Shown here one piece after another: positions 16,793 to 26,786 of a stretch of 64,000 nucleotides of DNA. The number at the start of each line of letters is the position of its first letter. Position 1 is the stretch's first letter. The notes below the pieces were generated by a model, which worked only from the letters and a program-made list of their open reading frames with translations, was not told the DNA's origin and did no database searches. The translations under genes and the position numbers were made by a program. The DNA comes from Paracoccus sp. TOH (GTDB lineage: Bacteria > Pseudomonadota > Alphaproteobacteria > Rhodobacterales > Rhodobacteraceae): NCBI RefSeq assembly GCF_030388245.1, contig NZ_CP098360.1:1262501-1326500 (forward strand), given 5' to 3'.

Positions 16793-17755
16793 TTACTTCA
16801 CCGATGCCATGACTGCTTCAGCGCCGGGTTTTCCATCCAGGGTGGTCACGCCGTCAAGCCATTTCGCCACCGCATCGGGGTTCTGGGCGATCCAGCCCCG
16901 CGCCGCTTCGACCGCATCGACGCCGTCGTCGAGGATCTTGCCCATCAGCACGTTTTCCTGATCCACGGTGAAGGTCATCTGCCTGAACAGCTTGGCGACA
17001 TTGGGGCAGGCGGCCACCCATTCCTTGCGGGCGACGGTATGGACCGTGGCGCCGCCGAAATCCGGGCCGAACTCCGCGTCCCCGCCAGCCAGATAGGTGA
17101 TCTTCAGCGTCACGTTCATCGGATGCGGTGCCCAGGCCAGAAAGACCGAGGGCGTTCCGGCGGCGTCGTTGCGCTGCACCTGCGCCAGCATGCCCTGTTC
17201 GCTCGATTCGACCAGCTCCCAGTCGCCGAGGCCGAACTTGTCCGCCTCGATCATCTTCTGGATGATCTGGTTTGCCGGCGCCCCGGGCTCGATGCCGTAG
17301 ATCTTGCCCTGGAAGGCGTCCCGATGCGCGTCGAGGCCGGCGAAATCCGCGACGGCCAGACCGGCGGCGGCATCGGTCACCGCCAGCGTGAACTTGGCGC
17401 CTTCCAGATTCTGCACCAGTTCCTCGACCTTGCCCGAGGCGTCGAGATCGTCGCGGAACTTCTGCTGCGCCGGCATCCAGTTGCCCAGGAAGACATCGGT
17501 ATCGGCGTTCTTCAGCGCCTCGTAGCCGACCGGCACCGACAGCGTGCTGATCTGCGGCGTGTAGCCCAGGCCCTGCAGCACCGCCGTGGCGACGCCGTTA
17601 GTGGCGGTGATGTCGGTCCAGCCGGGGTCCGAGAAGCGGACCGCGCCGCAGCTGGCCGGATCCTGCGCCAGCGCGGGCGAGGCGGCAACGGCGGCGGCGA
17701 GGGCGGCGACAGCGGCGGCGGGGGCAAGCGGGGAAAGCAGTGCGGATCTGGGCAT
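16793..17755 (-). CDS. choX: Choline ABC transporter substrate-binding protein
   Basis: A periplasmic binding protein of the ProX/OpuAC-like class that captures choline. The 320-residue protein has a signal peptide (MPRSALLSPLAPAAAVAALA, cleaved after ASPALA). The mature part has CGAVRFSDPGWTDITATNGV, GYEALKNADTDVFLGNWMPA, GIEPGAPANQIIQKMI, VFLAWAPHPMNV and FGGATVHTVARKEW, which match ChoX. The ATG at 17755 is preceded by CGGAGATC. betC starts at the base after its stop. The cognate permease and ATPase (choW, choV) are not in the window, so this receptor is separated from its transporter or shares another one. Confidence 0.9.
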   Translation of the reverse strand: MPRSALLSPLAPAAAVAALAAAVAASPALAQDPASCGAVRFSDPGWTDITATNGVATAVLQGLGYTPQISTLSVPVGYEALKNADTDVFLGNWMPAQQKFRDDLDASGKVEELVQNLEGAKFTLAVTDAAAGLAVADFAGLDAHRDAFQGKIYGIEPGAPANQIIQKMIEADKFGLGDWELVESSEQGMLAQVQRNDAAGTPSVFLAWAPHPMNVTLKITYLAGGDAEFGPDFGGATVHTVARKEWVAACPNVAKLFRQMTFTVDQENVLMGKILDDGVDAVEAARGWIAQNPDAVAKWLDGVTTLDGKPGAEAVMASVK

Positions 17756-17935
17756 GGTCTGATCTCCGGTTTGGGGCCGCGACCGGCAACGGGCGGCTTC
17801 GCCCGCCATCAGCCCACAGAGGGCCTGCGGGATCAAGTCTGCGATGCCGCCGGACTGCGGGCGCGGCGATTGGGGGAAAGCGGCGATCTGATCCTTGACG
17901 AATGCCTTGGGCTTGATCAAAGGTGGCGGCGTTCG

Positions 17936-18011
17936 GGGCCTGTAGCTCAATGGTCAGAGCAGGGCGCTCATAACGCCTTGGTTGGGGGTTCGAGTCCCTC
18001 CGGGCCTACCA
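17936..18011 (+). tRNA. tRNA with CAU anticodon, probably tRNA-Ile2 (lysidine type)
   Basis: The 76-nt sequence folds as a cloverleaf. The acceptor is GGGCCTG paired with CGGGCCT with two wobble pairs. The D arm is GCTC/GAGC, the anticodon stem GGGCG/CGCCT around loop CTCATAA, the T arm GGGGG/CCCTC with TTCGAGT, and A-CCA is encoded. A CAU anticodon occurs in initiator Met, elongator Met and Ile2. The GGGCCTG start resembles the Ile(GAU) acceptor in alphaproteobacteria, which favours tRNA-Ile2, modified by TilS to read AUA. Elongator Met remains possible. Confidence 0.9.
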
Positions 18012-18156
18012 CCCCTTCCCCTACCTGCCGGAAATTCTTGCCGCGAGGCGGCCTTGGCCGCGATGGTCAGATGGCCAAGCATGGCACGGCCGGGGGTTCG
18101 GCCCGGCGGGGCCGGAAAGTATGGCAGGGCGCCCTTGCCGGCGCCCCGTCCCTAGG

Positions 18157-18393
18157 TCAGGCGACCTCGGCAGAAGAATTGCCGACCGTCTCCTTGATGG
18201 CCGACAGCGCCGCCTCTTCGGTCCAGGCGCGGCCGCCCGCATCGCCGCGATCCAGCATCATCCAGGTCCAGGCGCCGACGCCCGGCCCCTGCGAATCATG
18301 CGAGATGCGGCCGACGGGCCGATCGTTGAGGGTTATCGTCCAGTCCCCAGAAATGGCCTTTCCATCGACAGTCGTCGGAACGCGAGTCCACAT
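18157..18393 (-). CDS. Small hypothetical protein
   Basis: A 78-residue soluble protein starting MWTRVPTTVDGKAISGDWTI and ending in a serine/alanine tail. It contains GRISHDSQGPGVGAWTWMML and EEAALSAIKETVG. The ATG at 18393 has a good Shine-Dalgarno (AAAGGACC). A longer frame to 18561 exists but lacks such support. I do not recognise a family; the pattern 'GRI.H...GPGVGAWTW' looks like a small conserved domain rather than random translation. It lies between the CAU tRNA and the cspA region on the opposite strand. Confidence 0.6.
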   Translation of the reverse strand: MWTRVPTTVDGKAISGDWTITLNDRPVGRISHDSQGPGVGAWTWMMLDRGDAGGRAWTEEAALSAIKETVGNSSAEVA

Positions 18394-18882
18394 ACGAGGT
18401 CCTTTCTTCAGTTTTCGTTGATCATCCAGCGCCACGACCCGCTGCGCGGGCGGTAGCCAATGCGGACGAATTGGGTGGCGCCGGTTGCATCCGCCGGCGC
18501 GGTTCGGTTCCAGCTTACGCCGGATATCCTCACAGTTTTGTAACCGCTGCTTTCGGATCACGCAATATTACCGCTGCGTTGCAGCGCGTGACAAGCAGGC
18601 GTTTGCCGGCATTTTTCCCTGTCCGGCAGCGGGCTCGGCGTGACCCCGAAAGTCCGAAATAAGGAATTTATGAGGTTTATTCAGTTACTTGCCTGTAGGA
18701 TGGGCCTGCCGAAGCCACCCCGGCGGCCCGAGCCTCTTGATTTATGATGGCCGTGGGCCCATTTTGGCCCGGCAACGTTATTTCTCTCTGCACCTGTCTC
18801 CTTTCGGCTTCAGTCTGCGTTTCGAACTGACTGAGCCGGGTCGCCGCATGTCGCGGGCGACAGACATGAAGGAGATATCACG
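18394..18882 (+). other. 489-bp intergenic region: cspA leader and promoter zone
   Basis: No convincing gene is seen here. The part from about 18590 to 18880 is A/T-richer and should hold the cspA promoter and a long 5' untranslated leader, as is usual for cold-shock genes. The last stretch carries AAGGAG seven bases before the cspA ATG. A short inverted repeat GGGCCC...GGCCC near 18755 could form a hairpin in the leader. No -35/-10 pair could be assigned with confidence. Confidence 0.4.
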
Positions 18883-19089
18883 ATGGCCAATGGCACCGTG
18901 AAATGGTTCAACGCCACCAAAGGCTTCGGCTTCATCGCCCCGGAAGATGGCGGCAAGGACGTGTTCGTGCACATCAGCGCGCTTGAGCGCGCCGGCATCC
19001 ATCATCTGAACGACGGCCAGGCCGTGACGTTCGAGATCGAATCGGGTCGCGACGGCCGCCAGTCGGCGCGCAACCTCGTGCTCGCCTGA
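18883..19089 (+). CDS. cspA: Cold-shock protein (CspA family)
   Basis: A 68-residue single cold-shock domain, an OB-fold RNA/DNA chaperone. [20 protein letters not shown] holds the first strand and the RNP1 motif [16 protein letters not shown] holds RNP2 (VFVHI). The end QSARNLVLA is typical of alphaproteobacterial CspA. The ATG at 18883 follows AAGGAGATATCACG, a strong ribosome site. Two small genes follow on the same strand before a terminator at 19701, so they may share a transcript. The paralogue number (CspA, B, C...) cannot be told here. Confidence 0.95.
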   Translation: MANGTVKWFNATKGFGFIAPEDGGKDVFVHISALERAGIHHLNDGQAVTFEIESGRDGRQSARNLVLA

Positions 19090-19154
19090 GCCCTTGCGCT
19101 GAACGGCACCCGGTCCGGCCGATCATGGCCGGACCACACCCTCTGGAGGCCCGC

Positions 19155-19361
19155 ATGGCACCCAAGGACAAAGCCAAAGGCCTGTTTCGCGATCCCGCGC
19201 CGATGACCGCGATGGACCGGACCACTTCCGAAGCACGGCTGATCATCGAAGAACAGAAGCAACGGCGCGCCGAGTTGACTGCCAGCCTTCGGGCGCAGCG
19301 CCTGGCCCGCGACGCGGCCGGGCCGACCGAAGCCCCCGCCAAGCGCAAGCCCACGAAATAA
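19155..19361 (+). CDS. Small charged hypothetical protein downstream of cspA
   Basis: A 68-residue hydrophilic protein starting MAPKDKAKGLFRDPAPMTAM. Its middle (SEARLIIEEQKQRRAELTASL) is predicted helical, possibly a short coiled coil, and the tail (PAKRKPTK) is basic. The ATG at 19155 is chosen for the GGAGG nine bases upstream; an in-frame ATG at 19125 lacks one. It sits 65 bp after cspA on the same strand. I do not recognise the family. Confidence 0.65.
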   Translation: MAPKDKAKGLFRDPAPMTAMDRTTSEARLIIEEQKQRRAELTASLRAQRLARDAAGPTEAPAKRKPTK

Positions 19362-19483
19362 CCGCGTTCGCAGGCCGGTCACGGCAGGCAGGCGAGCGTG
19401 CTGCGGCGACAACCGCGCCCGGGTCTTCCGCAAGGGGGACGCGAGGGGCGCATGGCCGCCGCTCAACAGGAACGACGAAAAAC

Positions 19484-19618
19484 ATGGCAAGAAAAACGAT
19501 CCGCAGGAAAACTGTCCAGAAACAGCAGAACAAGCGCCGCCTGGCGATCATGTACATGGTCAAGCAGGCGGAAATCAGCACGCCCGAACGGGGCGGCATC
19601 CCGATGTCGCGGCATTGA
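19484..19618 (+). CDS. Candidate small basic protein (44 residues)
   Basis: This short frame encodes MARKTIRRKTVQKQQNKRRL followed by AIMYMVKQAEISTPERGGIP and MSRH. It is strongly basic at the N-terminus, with 10 Lys/Arg in the first 20 residues. Codons such as AAA, AGA and ACT are commoner than in neighbouring genes. AGGA lies 13 bases before the ATG. A strong terminator follows 83 bp later on the same strand, consistent with a transcript reading through it. It has no family I recognise; it could also be chance. Conservation of the frame in related genomes would decide. Confidence 0.4.
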   Translation: MARKTIRRKTVQKQQNKRRLAIMYMVKQAEISTPERGGIPMSRH

Positions 19619-19700
19619 CGGCTTGAGGCCCGCGCGCCCCCGACGGCGCGCGCGGAACAGGCCGCGCCGGGGCTTTCCCGGCGCTTCGACCATCCCGACC

Positions 19701-19733
19701 AACGGCGTCCCAGCATGGCAGGGGCGCCGTTTT
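19701..19733 (+). terminator. Rho-independent terminator after the cspA cluster
   Basis: AACGGCGTCCC (19701-19711) pairs with GGGGCGCCGTT (19721-19731) across a nine-base loop, and TTTCC follows. It would end transcripts of cspA and the two small genes and separate them from the riboswitch gene downstream. Confidence 0.7.
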
Positions 19734-19888
19734 CCGTTTCAGTCCGGGGTGCCTGGCCGGCCTGCGTCGACCGCATCGCCATTTGTCGCCGCGGCGGCTG
19801 GGCTGGTCGGGCCGGACGGCGGCGGAGCATGGCGGATTCGGGGCCTTTCCAAACCGGCGGGACTGTGCCAGCCTCCGCCCCGGTTCGG

Positions 19889-20050
19889 ACAGGAGAGTCG
19901 GGTTCAGTCCCGCGCCGACGGAGCAACGCCCCGGATCTCTCAGGCAAGCAGACTGCCGGACCGACACTCTGGAGAGAGATGCCCCGCGCATCCGCCGAAG
20001 GAAGAAGCCGCCATGCGGTGACGCTCTCAGGCAAAAGGACAGAGGGGGAC
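19889..20050 (+). ncRNA. Tandem glycine riboswitch (gcvT motif)
   Basis: Two consecutive glycine aptamers are visible. The first has AGGAGAG at 19891, the core GCCGACGGAGCAA at 19914, CTCTCAGGCAAG at 19937 and ACACTCTGGAGAG at 19964. The second, after a short linker, has CCGCCGAAGGAAGAAGCC at 19992 and GCTCTCAGGCAAAAGGAC at 20023, followed by AGAGGGGG. The CTCAGGCAAAAGGAC box and the two-aptamer layout are diagnostic of glycine riboswitches. It lies about 100 bp upstream of a GAPDH gene and not of gcvT or a glycine carrier, which is unusual. Confidence 0.9.
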
Positions 20051-20054
20051 GCGC

Positions 20055-20135
20055 CGCAAGCCGGCGGGTTCGCAACTTTGGACCGAGACGGGTGAGGCCG
20101 ACCCCTTGCGGGGCAGCCGGCCCGCCCGGCTTGCG
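20055..20135 (+). promoter_or_regulatory. Putative expression platform of the glycine riboswitch
   Basis: CGCAAGCCGGCGGG (20055-20068), right after the second aptamer, is complementary to CCCGCCCGGCTTGCG (20121-20135) with a single bulge. The second arm ends only a few bases before the Shine-Dalgarno GAGGAGGAGG of the gap gene. The long stem could expose or occlude the ribosome site depending on glycine. No U-run follows, so translational control is more likely than termination. This is inferred from complementarity only. Confidence 0.45.
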
Positions 20136-20152
20136 CCGAGGAGGAGGAGCGC

Positions 20153-21148
20153 GTGGCGGAAAGAAGGATCAGGCTGGCGTTGAACGGCTTCGGGCGCATC
20201 GGCCGCTCGATCCTGCGCATCTGGGCGCAGGGCGGTTACGAGGATCTGGACCTCGTGCTGATCAACGATATCGAGCCGCTCGCGAATTGTGCCTATCTGT
20301 TCGAATATGACAGCGTCTTCGGCCCCTGGCGCGGGCAGGTCGCGGTGGCCGATGGCGCGCTGGTCGTCGATGGCCGGGCGATCCCCTTCCATTCCGCGCC
20401 GGACCTGCGCCGGCTGGACCTGTCGGGCGTCGATGTCGTGCTGGAATGCACCGGCATGACCGGCTCGCGCGCGGTGGTCGAGCGCGGGATCGAGGCCGGG
20501 GCGGGCGCGGTGCTGATCTCGGGCCCCTCGGACCAGGCCGACGTGACCGTGGTGATCGGTGCCAACGAGGACCAGCTGGACGGCCAGCGCATCGTCTCGA
20601 ACGCCTCTTGCACGACCAATGCGCTGGCGCCCTTGCTGCGGGTGCTGGACGAGGCTTTCGGCGTGGTCTCGGGGCAGATGACCACGGTGCATTGCTATAC
20701 CGGCAGCCAGCCCACGGTGGACAAGCCGCGCGGCGATCCGGCGCGGTCGCGGGCGGCGGCGCTGTCCATGGTGCCGACCACGACCAGCGCCGGGCGGCTG
20801 ATCGGCACGGTGCTGCCGCATCTGGCCGGGCGGGTGGCGGCGCGGGCGATCCGGGTGCCGACGGCCAGCGTCTCTTGCATCGACCTGACCTTCGCCAGCG
20901 CCCGCCCGACCGATGCGGCCGGGGTGAACGCGGTGCTGCAGGCGGCGGCCCAGGGCTCTCCGGTCTTCGGCTGGACGGAAAAACCGCTGGTCTCCAGCGA
21001 CCTGCGGGCGCGGCCGGAATCCATCGTTCTCGCGGGGCCCGAGACCTCGGTGGCGGGCGGGCTGACCCGGGTCTTCGGCTGGTATGACAACGAATGGGGC
21101 TTTTCCAACCGGATGCTGGACATGGCCCGGCTGATGGGCCGGCGCTAG
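20153..21148 (+). CDS. gap: Glyceraldehyde-3-phosphate dehydrogenase, type I
   Basis: It interconverts glyceraldehyde-3-phosphate and 1,3-bisphosphoglycerate with NAD(P). The 331-residue protein has RLALNGFGRIGRSILRIWAQ (Rossmann motif), the catalytic SNASCTTNALAP (Cys near 153), HCYTGSQPTVDKPRGDPARS, and the C-terminal GWYDNEWGFSNRMLDMA. Several positions differ from the housekeeping type: HCYTGSQP where HSYTxDQ is usual, and VPTTTSAGRLIG where VPTSTGAAKAVG is usual, so this may be a second, specialised GAPDH. The GTG start at 20153 has a strong GAGGAGGAGG site. It is preceded by a glycine riboswitch. Its stop overlaps that of the convergent LysR gene by 4 bp. Confidence 0.9.
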   Translation: MAERRIRLALNGFGRIGRSILRIWAQGGYEDLDLVLINDIEPLANCAYLFEYDSVFGPWRGQVAVADGALVVDGRAIPFHSAPDLRRLDLSGVDVVLECTGMTGSRAVVERGIEAGAGAVLISGPSDQADVTVVIGANEDQLDGQRIVSNASCTTNALAPLLRVLDEAFGVVSGQMTTVHCYTGSQPTVDKPRGDPARSRAAALSMVPTTTSAGRLIGTVLPHLAGRVAARAIRVPTASVSCIDLTFASARPTDAAGVNAVLQAAAQGSPVFGWTEKPLVSSDLRARPESIVLAGPETSVAGGLTRVFGWYDNEWGFSNRMLDMARLMGRR

Positions 21149-22047
21149 ACCGCCGGGGCCGGCGCCAGTTCCCGTGCCAGGTCGGCGGCGAAGATGCGGG
21201 CGATCTCGGGCGGTTCGGGCTGGATGCGCAGGGCGACGTAGAACTGCGACAACCATTCCAGCCCCAGCCCACCGATGCGCCGCATCTCGCCGCGCCGCAC
21301 CCAGGTTTCGGCGAAATGCAGCGGCAGGAAGCCCAGGAAGCAGCCGCTGCGGATCAGCACCGCCTGCGCCTCCATGTTCGAGACCGAGGCCCGCACCCTG
21401 GGCTCGCGCAGCGTCGCCAGCTCGGCGCGTTGCAGATAGGGGCGGGCGGTGACGGCATGGGGCGACAGATCCTCGATGCCCACCTGTTCCTGCGCAAACA
21501 GCGGGTGGCTGCGGCCGCAATAAAGCGCGTGCTCCTCGGCCCAGACCGGGCGGTAATCCACATTCGGCTGGCGGCTGGGAAAGGGGCCGATGGCGACATG
21601 GATGTCGCCGGTCTGCAGCCCCTTGCTCAGCGCCTCGGTGGTGCCGATCTCCAGGCTCAGCCGCACCTCCTGTTCGCGCCGGAAGAAGCGGCGGATGGCG
21701 CGATGCACCGGCAGGTCGGGATTGTCGGCCTCGCTGTCCACCAGCCCGACGCGCAGATGGCCGGCCAGCACCCGGCGCAGCGCGCCCAGATTGGCCTCGG
21801 CCAGTTCGACCGAACCGAGCATGCGCTTGGCCTCGCGATAGACCTCGGCGCCCTTGTCGGTCAGCGCGAAGCCGCCGCGCCCGCGCTGGCAAAGCCTGAA
21901 GCCCAGCGACAGTTCCAGATCCTTCAGATGCGTCGAGATCACCGACAGGCTGGCGCCCAGCACCGCCTGCGCGCCGCTGGGGCCGCCATGCTCGACCACG
22001 GCGCAGAAGCTGCGCAGGTTGCGCAGGGTATAGTCGCTGATCCGCAT
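21145..22047 (-). CDS. LysR family transcriptional regulator
   Basis: A 300-residue LysR-type regulator. The N-terminal winged helix-turn-helix runs MRISDYTLRNLRSFCAVVEH to LGFRLCQRGRGGFALTDKGA. The substrate domain starts at LAGHLRVGLVDSEADN and contains TGDIHVAIGPFPS. The ATG at 22047 is preferred; the open frame to 22146 runs across the intergenic region and the start of the divergent ureohydrolase gene. Divergence from that gene over 97 bp suggests it controls it. The inducer is unknown. Confidence 0.88.
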   Translation of the reverse strand: MRISDYTLRNLRSFCAVVEHGGPSGAQAVLGASLSVISTHLKDLELSLGFRLCQRGRGGFALTDKGAEVYREAKRMLGSVELAEANLGALRRVLAGHLRVGLVDSEADNPDLPVHRAIRRFFRREQEVRLSLEIGTTEALSKGLQTGDIHVAIGPFPSRQPNVDYRPVWAEEHALYCGRSHPLFAQEQVGIEDLSPHAVTARPYLQRAELATLREPRVRASVSNMEAQAVLIRSGCFLGFLPLHFAETWVRRGEMRRIGGLGLEWLSQFYVALRIQPEPPEIARIFAADLARELAPAPAV

Positions 22048-22144
22048 TGCTTCAAAAACGCCAAAGTAAGGATCGGTGACTTCCTGTTTATCGCAAATAC
22101 CGGCGCGGCATAGTCCCGGCATGATCCATGCAGGGGGAAAGCCC

Positions 22145-23140
22145 ATGACCGAGACCCGTCCCGCCTATGAAACCGGCCGCCTGAACCTGCCCTTCGTGGG
22201 CATTTCGACCTTCGGCAAGCGGCCCTATGTCCAGGACTGGTCGCGCATCGACGCCGATGTGGCAGTGCTGGGCGCGCCCTTCGACTTCGGCACGCAGTTC
22301 CGCGCCGGCGCCCGCTTCGGGCCGCGCGCGGTGCGCGAGGCCTCGACGCTGTTCAGCTTCGGCCATGCCGGCGCCTACGATCACGAGGACGACTGCACCT
22401 ATCTGGGCCCCGAGGTGCGCATCGTCGATCTGGGCGATGCCGATATCGTCCATACCGACACGGTGAAAAGCCACGCCAATATCCGCGCCGGGGTCGAGGC
22501 GGCCCTGGCGGCCGGCGCCCTGCCGGTGGTGATCGGCGGCGACCATTCGGTCAACATCCCCTGCATCGACGCCTTCGAGGGGCAGGGGCCGATCCACATC
22601 CTGCAGATCGACGCGCATCTGGATTTCGTGGACGAGCGGCACGGCGTCCGCAACGGCCATGGCAACCCGATGCGCCGCGCCGCCGAGAAGCCCTGGGTCA
22701 GCGGGTTGACGCAGGTCGGCATCCGCAACGTCTCGTCGACGGCGCGCGACGGCTACCAGGCGGCGCGCGCCATGGGTTCGGACATCCTGTCGGTGCGGCA
22801 GGCCCGGGTGCTGGGGCCGCAGGGGGTGATCGACCGCATCCCGCCGGGCGCCCGGGTCTATGTGACGCTGGACATCGACGGCTTCTGCCCCTCGATCGCG
22901 CCGGGGACGGGCACGCCCAGCCATGGCGGCTTCCTGTATTACGAGGTGCTGGAGATGCTGCAGGCGCTGGCGCGGCGGCATGAGGTGGTGGGCATCGACC
23001 TGGTCGAGGTGGCGCCGGATTACGATCCGACCGGCGGCACGGCGATCCTGGCGGCGCAGGTGCTGCTGAACCTCCTGGGCTTCGTCTTTCACGAGCGGGC
23101 GCTGCGCGGGCAGGGCGGTGCGGCGCCGGCCCGGAAATGA
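22145..23140 (+). CDS. Ureohydrolase (agmatinase/guanidino-acid hydrolase family)
   Basis: A binuclear manganese hydrolase of the arginase superfamily, 331 residues, that cleaves a guanidino compound to urea and an amine. Metal motifs are PVVIGGDHSVNIP near 135, LQIDAHLDFVDE near 160 (Asp-Ala-His-x-Asp), and LDIDGFCPSIAPGTGTPSHG near 245, keeping both metal Asp residues though the later DP is CP. The ATG at 22145 follows GGGGGAAAG. A terminator follows directly. Agmatine, guanidinobutyrate and guanidinopropionate are all possible substrates; the sequence does not decide. The divergent LysR gene probably regulates it. Confidence 0.85.
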   Translation: MTETRPAYETGRLNLPFVGISTFGKRPYVQDWSRIDADVAVLGAPFDFGTQFRAGARFGPRAVREASTLFSFGHAGAYDHEDDCTYLGPEVRIVDLGDADIVHTDTVKSHANIRAGVEAALAAGALPVVIGGDHSVNIPCIDAFEGQGPIHILQIDAHLDFVDERHGVRNGHGNPMRRAAEKPWVSGLTQVGIRNVSSTARDGYQAARAMGSDILSVRQARVLGPQGVIDRIPPGARVYVTLDIDGFCPSIAPGTGTPSHGGFLYYEVLEMLQALARRHEVVGIDLVEVAPDYDPTGGTAILAAQVLLNLLGFVFHERALRGQGGAAPARK

Positions 23141-23143
23141 ATC

Positions 23144-23166
23144 AGGGGCCGGAATCCGGCCCCTTT
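23144..23166 (+). terminator. Rho-independent terminator after the ureohydrolase gene
   Basis: GGGGCCGG (23145-23152) and CCGGCCCC (23156-23163) form an 8-bp stem with an AAT loop, followed by TTTAA. The hairpin starts five bases after the stop codon. It lies 57 bp from the katG stop on the other strand and could also serve that gene. Confidence 0.8.
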
Positions 23167-23222
23167 AACTCGTTAACCCACCTTACCGCCGCGCCGGGGC
23201 GCGGCGGAAGCGTCGGAAGGGA

Positions 23223-25526
<2,304 letters not shown>

Positions 25527-25571
25527 TTAGCAACTCTGGGGATTATTAGAATTTATATTTATCAATCGCAC

Positions 25572-26585
25572 TCATAACTTGCGGTTATCTTCGGCGGCCG
25601 AGGAGCGGCGCACCACCAGTTCGGGCCGGGGCGCCTGCATCTGCCGCGGCTTGCCGTCGATGCGGTCCAGCAGCAATTCGACCGCCATGCCGGCGATCTG
25701 CGCCAGATGCAGATCCACGGCGGTCAGCGGCGGCTCGGCCAGCTTGGCGCGCAGGCCGTCATAGCGGGTGACCATGCGCAGGTCGCCCGGCACGGCGCGA
25801 CCCAGCTCATGCGCGGCGGCCAGCGCGCCGCTGGCGAAGGCATCGACCGGCACCATCAGCCCGTCGAGCTCTGGCCGGGTCCGCAGCAGGTCCCCCACCT
25901 TGGCCCGCGCCAGGTCCTCACCGCCGGTCTCGTCCAGTTCCAGCACCTCGGGCGGCATGGCCTGCGCGGCGGCGAAGTCGCGATAGGCGGCGCGGGTCTC
26001 GATCTGGCTGGCGCGCGGGCTGGTTCCCGTCACCAGCGCGATGCGGCGGCAGCCCTGCTTGTGCAGGTGGTCCAGCAGCAGCCGGGCGGTATCGTGGGAT
26101 TGCAGGTCGATGGCCGGGATGTCCCCGCGCCCCGGCACCTTGCCGATCGAGACCACCGGCGTGCGCCGGCTTTCGAAATGCTCGACCAGCGCGTCGTCGC
26201 GGGCCGGCTCGACCAGGATCACCCCGTCGAAGCCCAGCATGTCCAGGTTCTTTTCCGGCGGCTGCGGCGGGATCAGGCACAGCGCGATGTCGCGGGTCAG
26301 CGCCGAGATGGCGGCCGAGGCCGCGATCTCCATCAGAAAGCCCAGCCGCGACGGCCCGGCCGCGATGGCGAAGGGCATCGAGGAGGCCAGCGCGATGATC
26401 CCGGTGCGGCCGCTGCGCAGGCGCTGCGCGGCGCTGTTCGGATGATAGCCCATCTCGCGCGCCAGCGCGTGGATGCGCTCGCGCGTCTCGGGATCCACAT
26501 GGCGGCGACCGCTGAAGGCATGCGAGACCGTGGTGGGCGAGACGCCCGCCGCGCGGGCCAGATCGGAAATGGTCGGTTTGCCCAA
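25572..26585 (-). CDS. LacI family transcriptional regulator
   Basis: A 337-residue LacI-type repressor. The helix-turn-helix is KPTISDLARAAGVSPTTVSH with the hinge-region AFSGRRHVDPETRERIHALA. The periplasmic-binding-protein-like effector domain includes GVILVEPARDDALVEHFE and CRRIALVTGTSPRA. The start is taken as TTG at 26585 because the residues before it are not LacI-like and the only earlier in-frame start lies in the operator zone. GAGAG is found upstream. It is divergent from the permease-deaminase-TSUP operon with two matching palindromic operators between them, so it very likely represses that operon and itself. Confidence 0.88.
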   Translation of the reverse strand: MGKPTISDLARAAGVSPTTVSHAFSGRRHVDPETRERIHALAREMGYHPNSAAQRLRSGRTGIIALASSMPFAIAAGPSRLGFLMEIAASAAISALTRDIALCLIPPQPPEKNLDMLGFDGVILVEPARDDALVEHFESRRTPVVSIGKVPGRGDIPAIDLQSHDTARLLLDHLHKQGCRRIALVTGTSPRASQIETRAAYRDFAAAQAMPPEVLELDETGGEDLARAKVGDLLRTRPELDGLMVPVDAFASGALAAAHELGRAVPGDLRMVTRYDGLRAKLAEPPLTAVDLHLAQIAGMAVELLLDRIDGKPRQMQAPRPELVVRRSSAAEDNRKL

Positions 26586-26653
26586 TGCGCTCTCGCTGGG
26601 GCAGAATGCCCCCGTTGCAGGGAAGCACAGCCGTCCCGGCCGGGCAAGCTGAT

Positions 26654-26668
26654 ACAAAACGATTTGCA
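26654..26668. promoter_or_regulatory. LacI-type operator, site A
   Basis: ACAAAACGATTTGCA is an imperfect palindrome around a central CG, of the CAAA-N4-TTTG pattern typical for LacI/PurR family sites. It differs at 2 of 15 positions from site B, which lies 46 bp away. It sits about 70 bp from the repressor start codon. Confidence 0.65.
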
Positions 26669-26699
26669 AGAATCGCCGATCATGCTATGCCTTGAGATA

Positions 26700-26714
26700 G
26701 CAAACCGATTTGCA
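26700..26714. promoter_or_regulatory. LacI-type operator, site B
   Basis: GCAAACCGATTTGCA has palindromic half-sites GCAAA and TTTGC around CCGA. It lies 73 bp before the permease ATG and matches site A at 13 of 15 positions. The pair fits binding of the divergent LacI regulator. Confidence 0.7.
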
Positions 26715-26786
26715 TGACGGCTGGATCGGATCTGGAGGCCAGTCGCCCGCCATGCGCCGGTTGCTTCACATAGGGGAGGAGATGAC

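Noticed and set aside
17755..17935. Region upstream of choX examined for a riboswitch or a choline operator
   Set aside because: No conserved aptamer core and no convincing dyad were seen.
18012..18156. GC-rich hairpins after the CAU tRNA considered as a terminator
   Set aside because: The stems (such as GGGCGCC...GGCGCC) are not followed by a T-run on either strand.
14909..18421. A 1170-codon plus-strand frame across betC, choX and the tRNA
   Set aside because: It runs antisense through real genes and across a tRNA, and has low-complexity composition.
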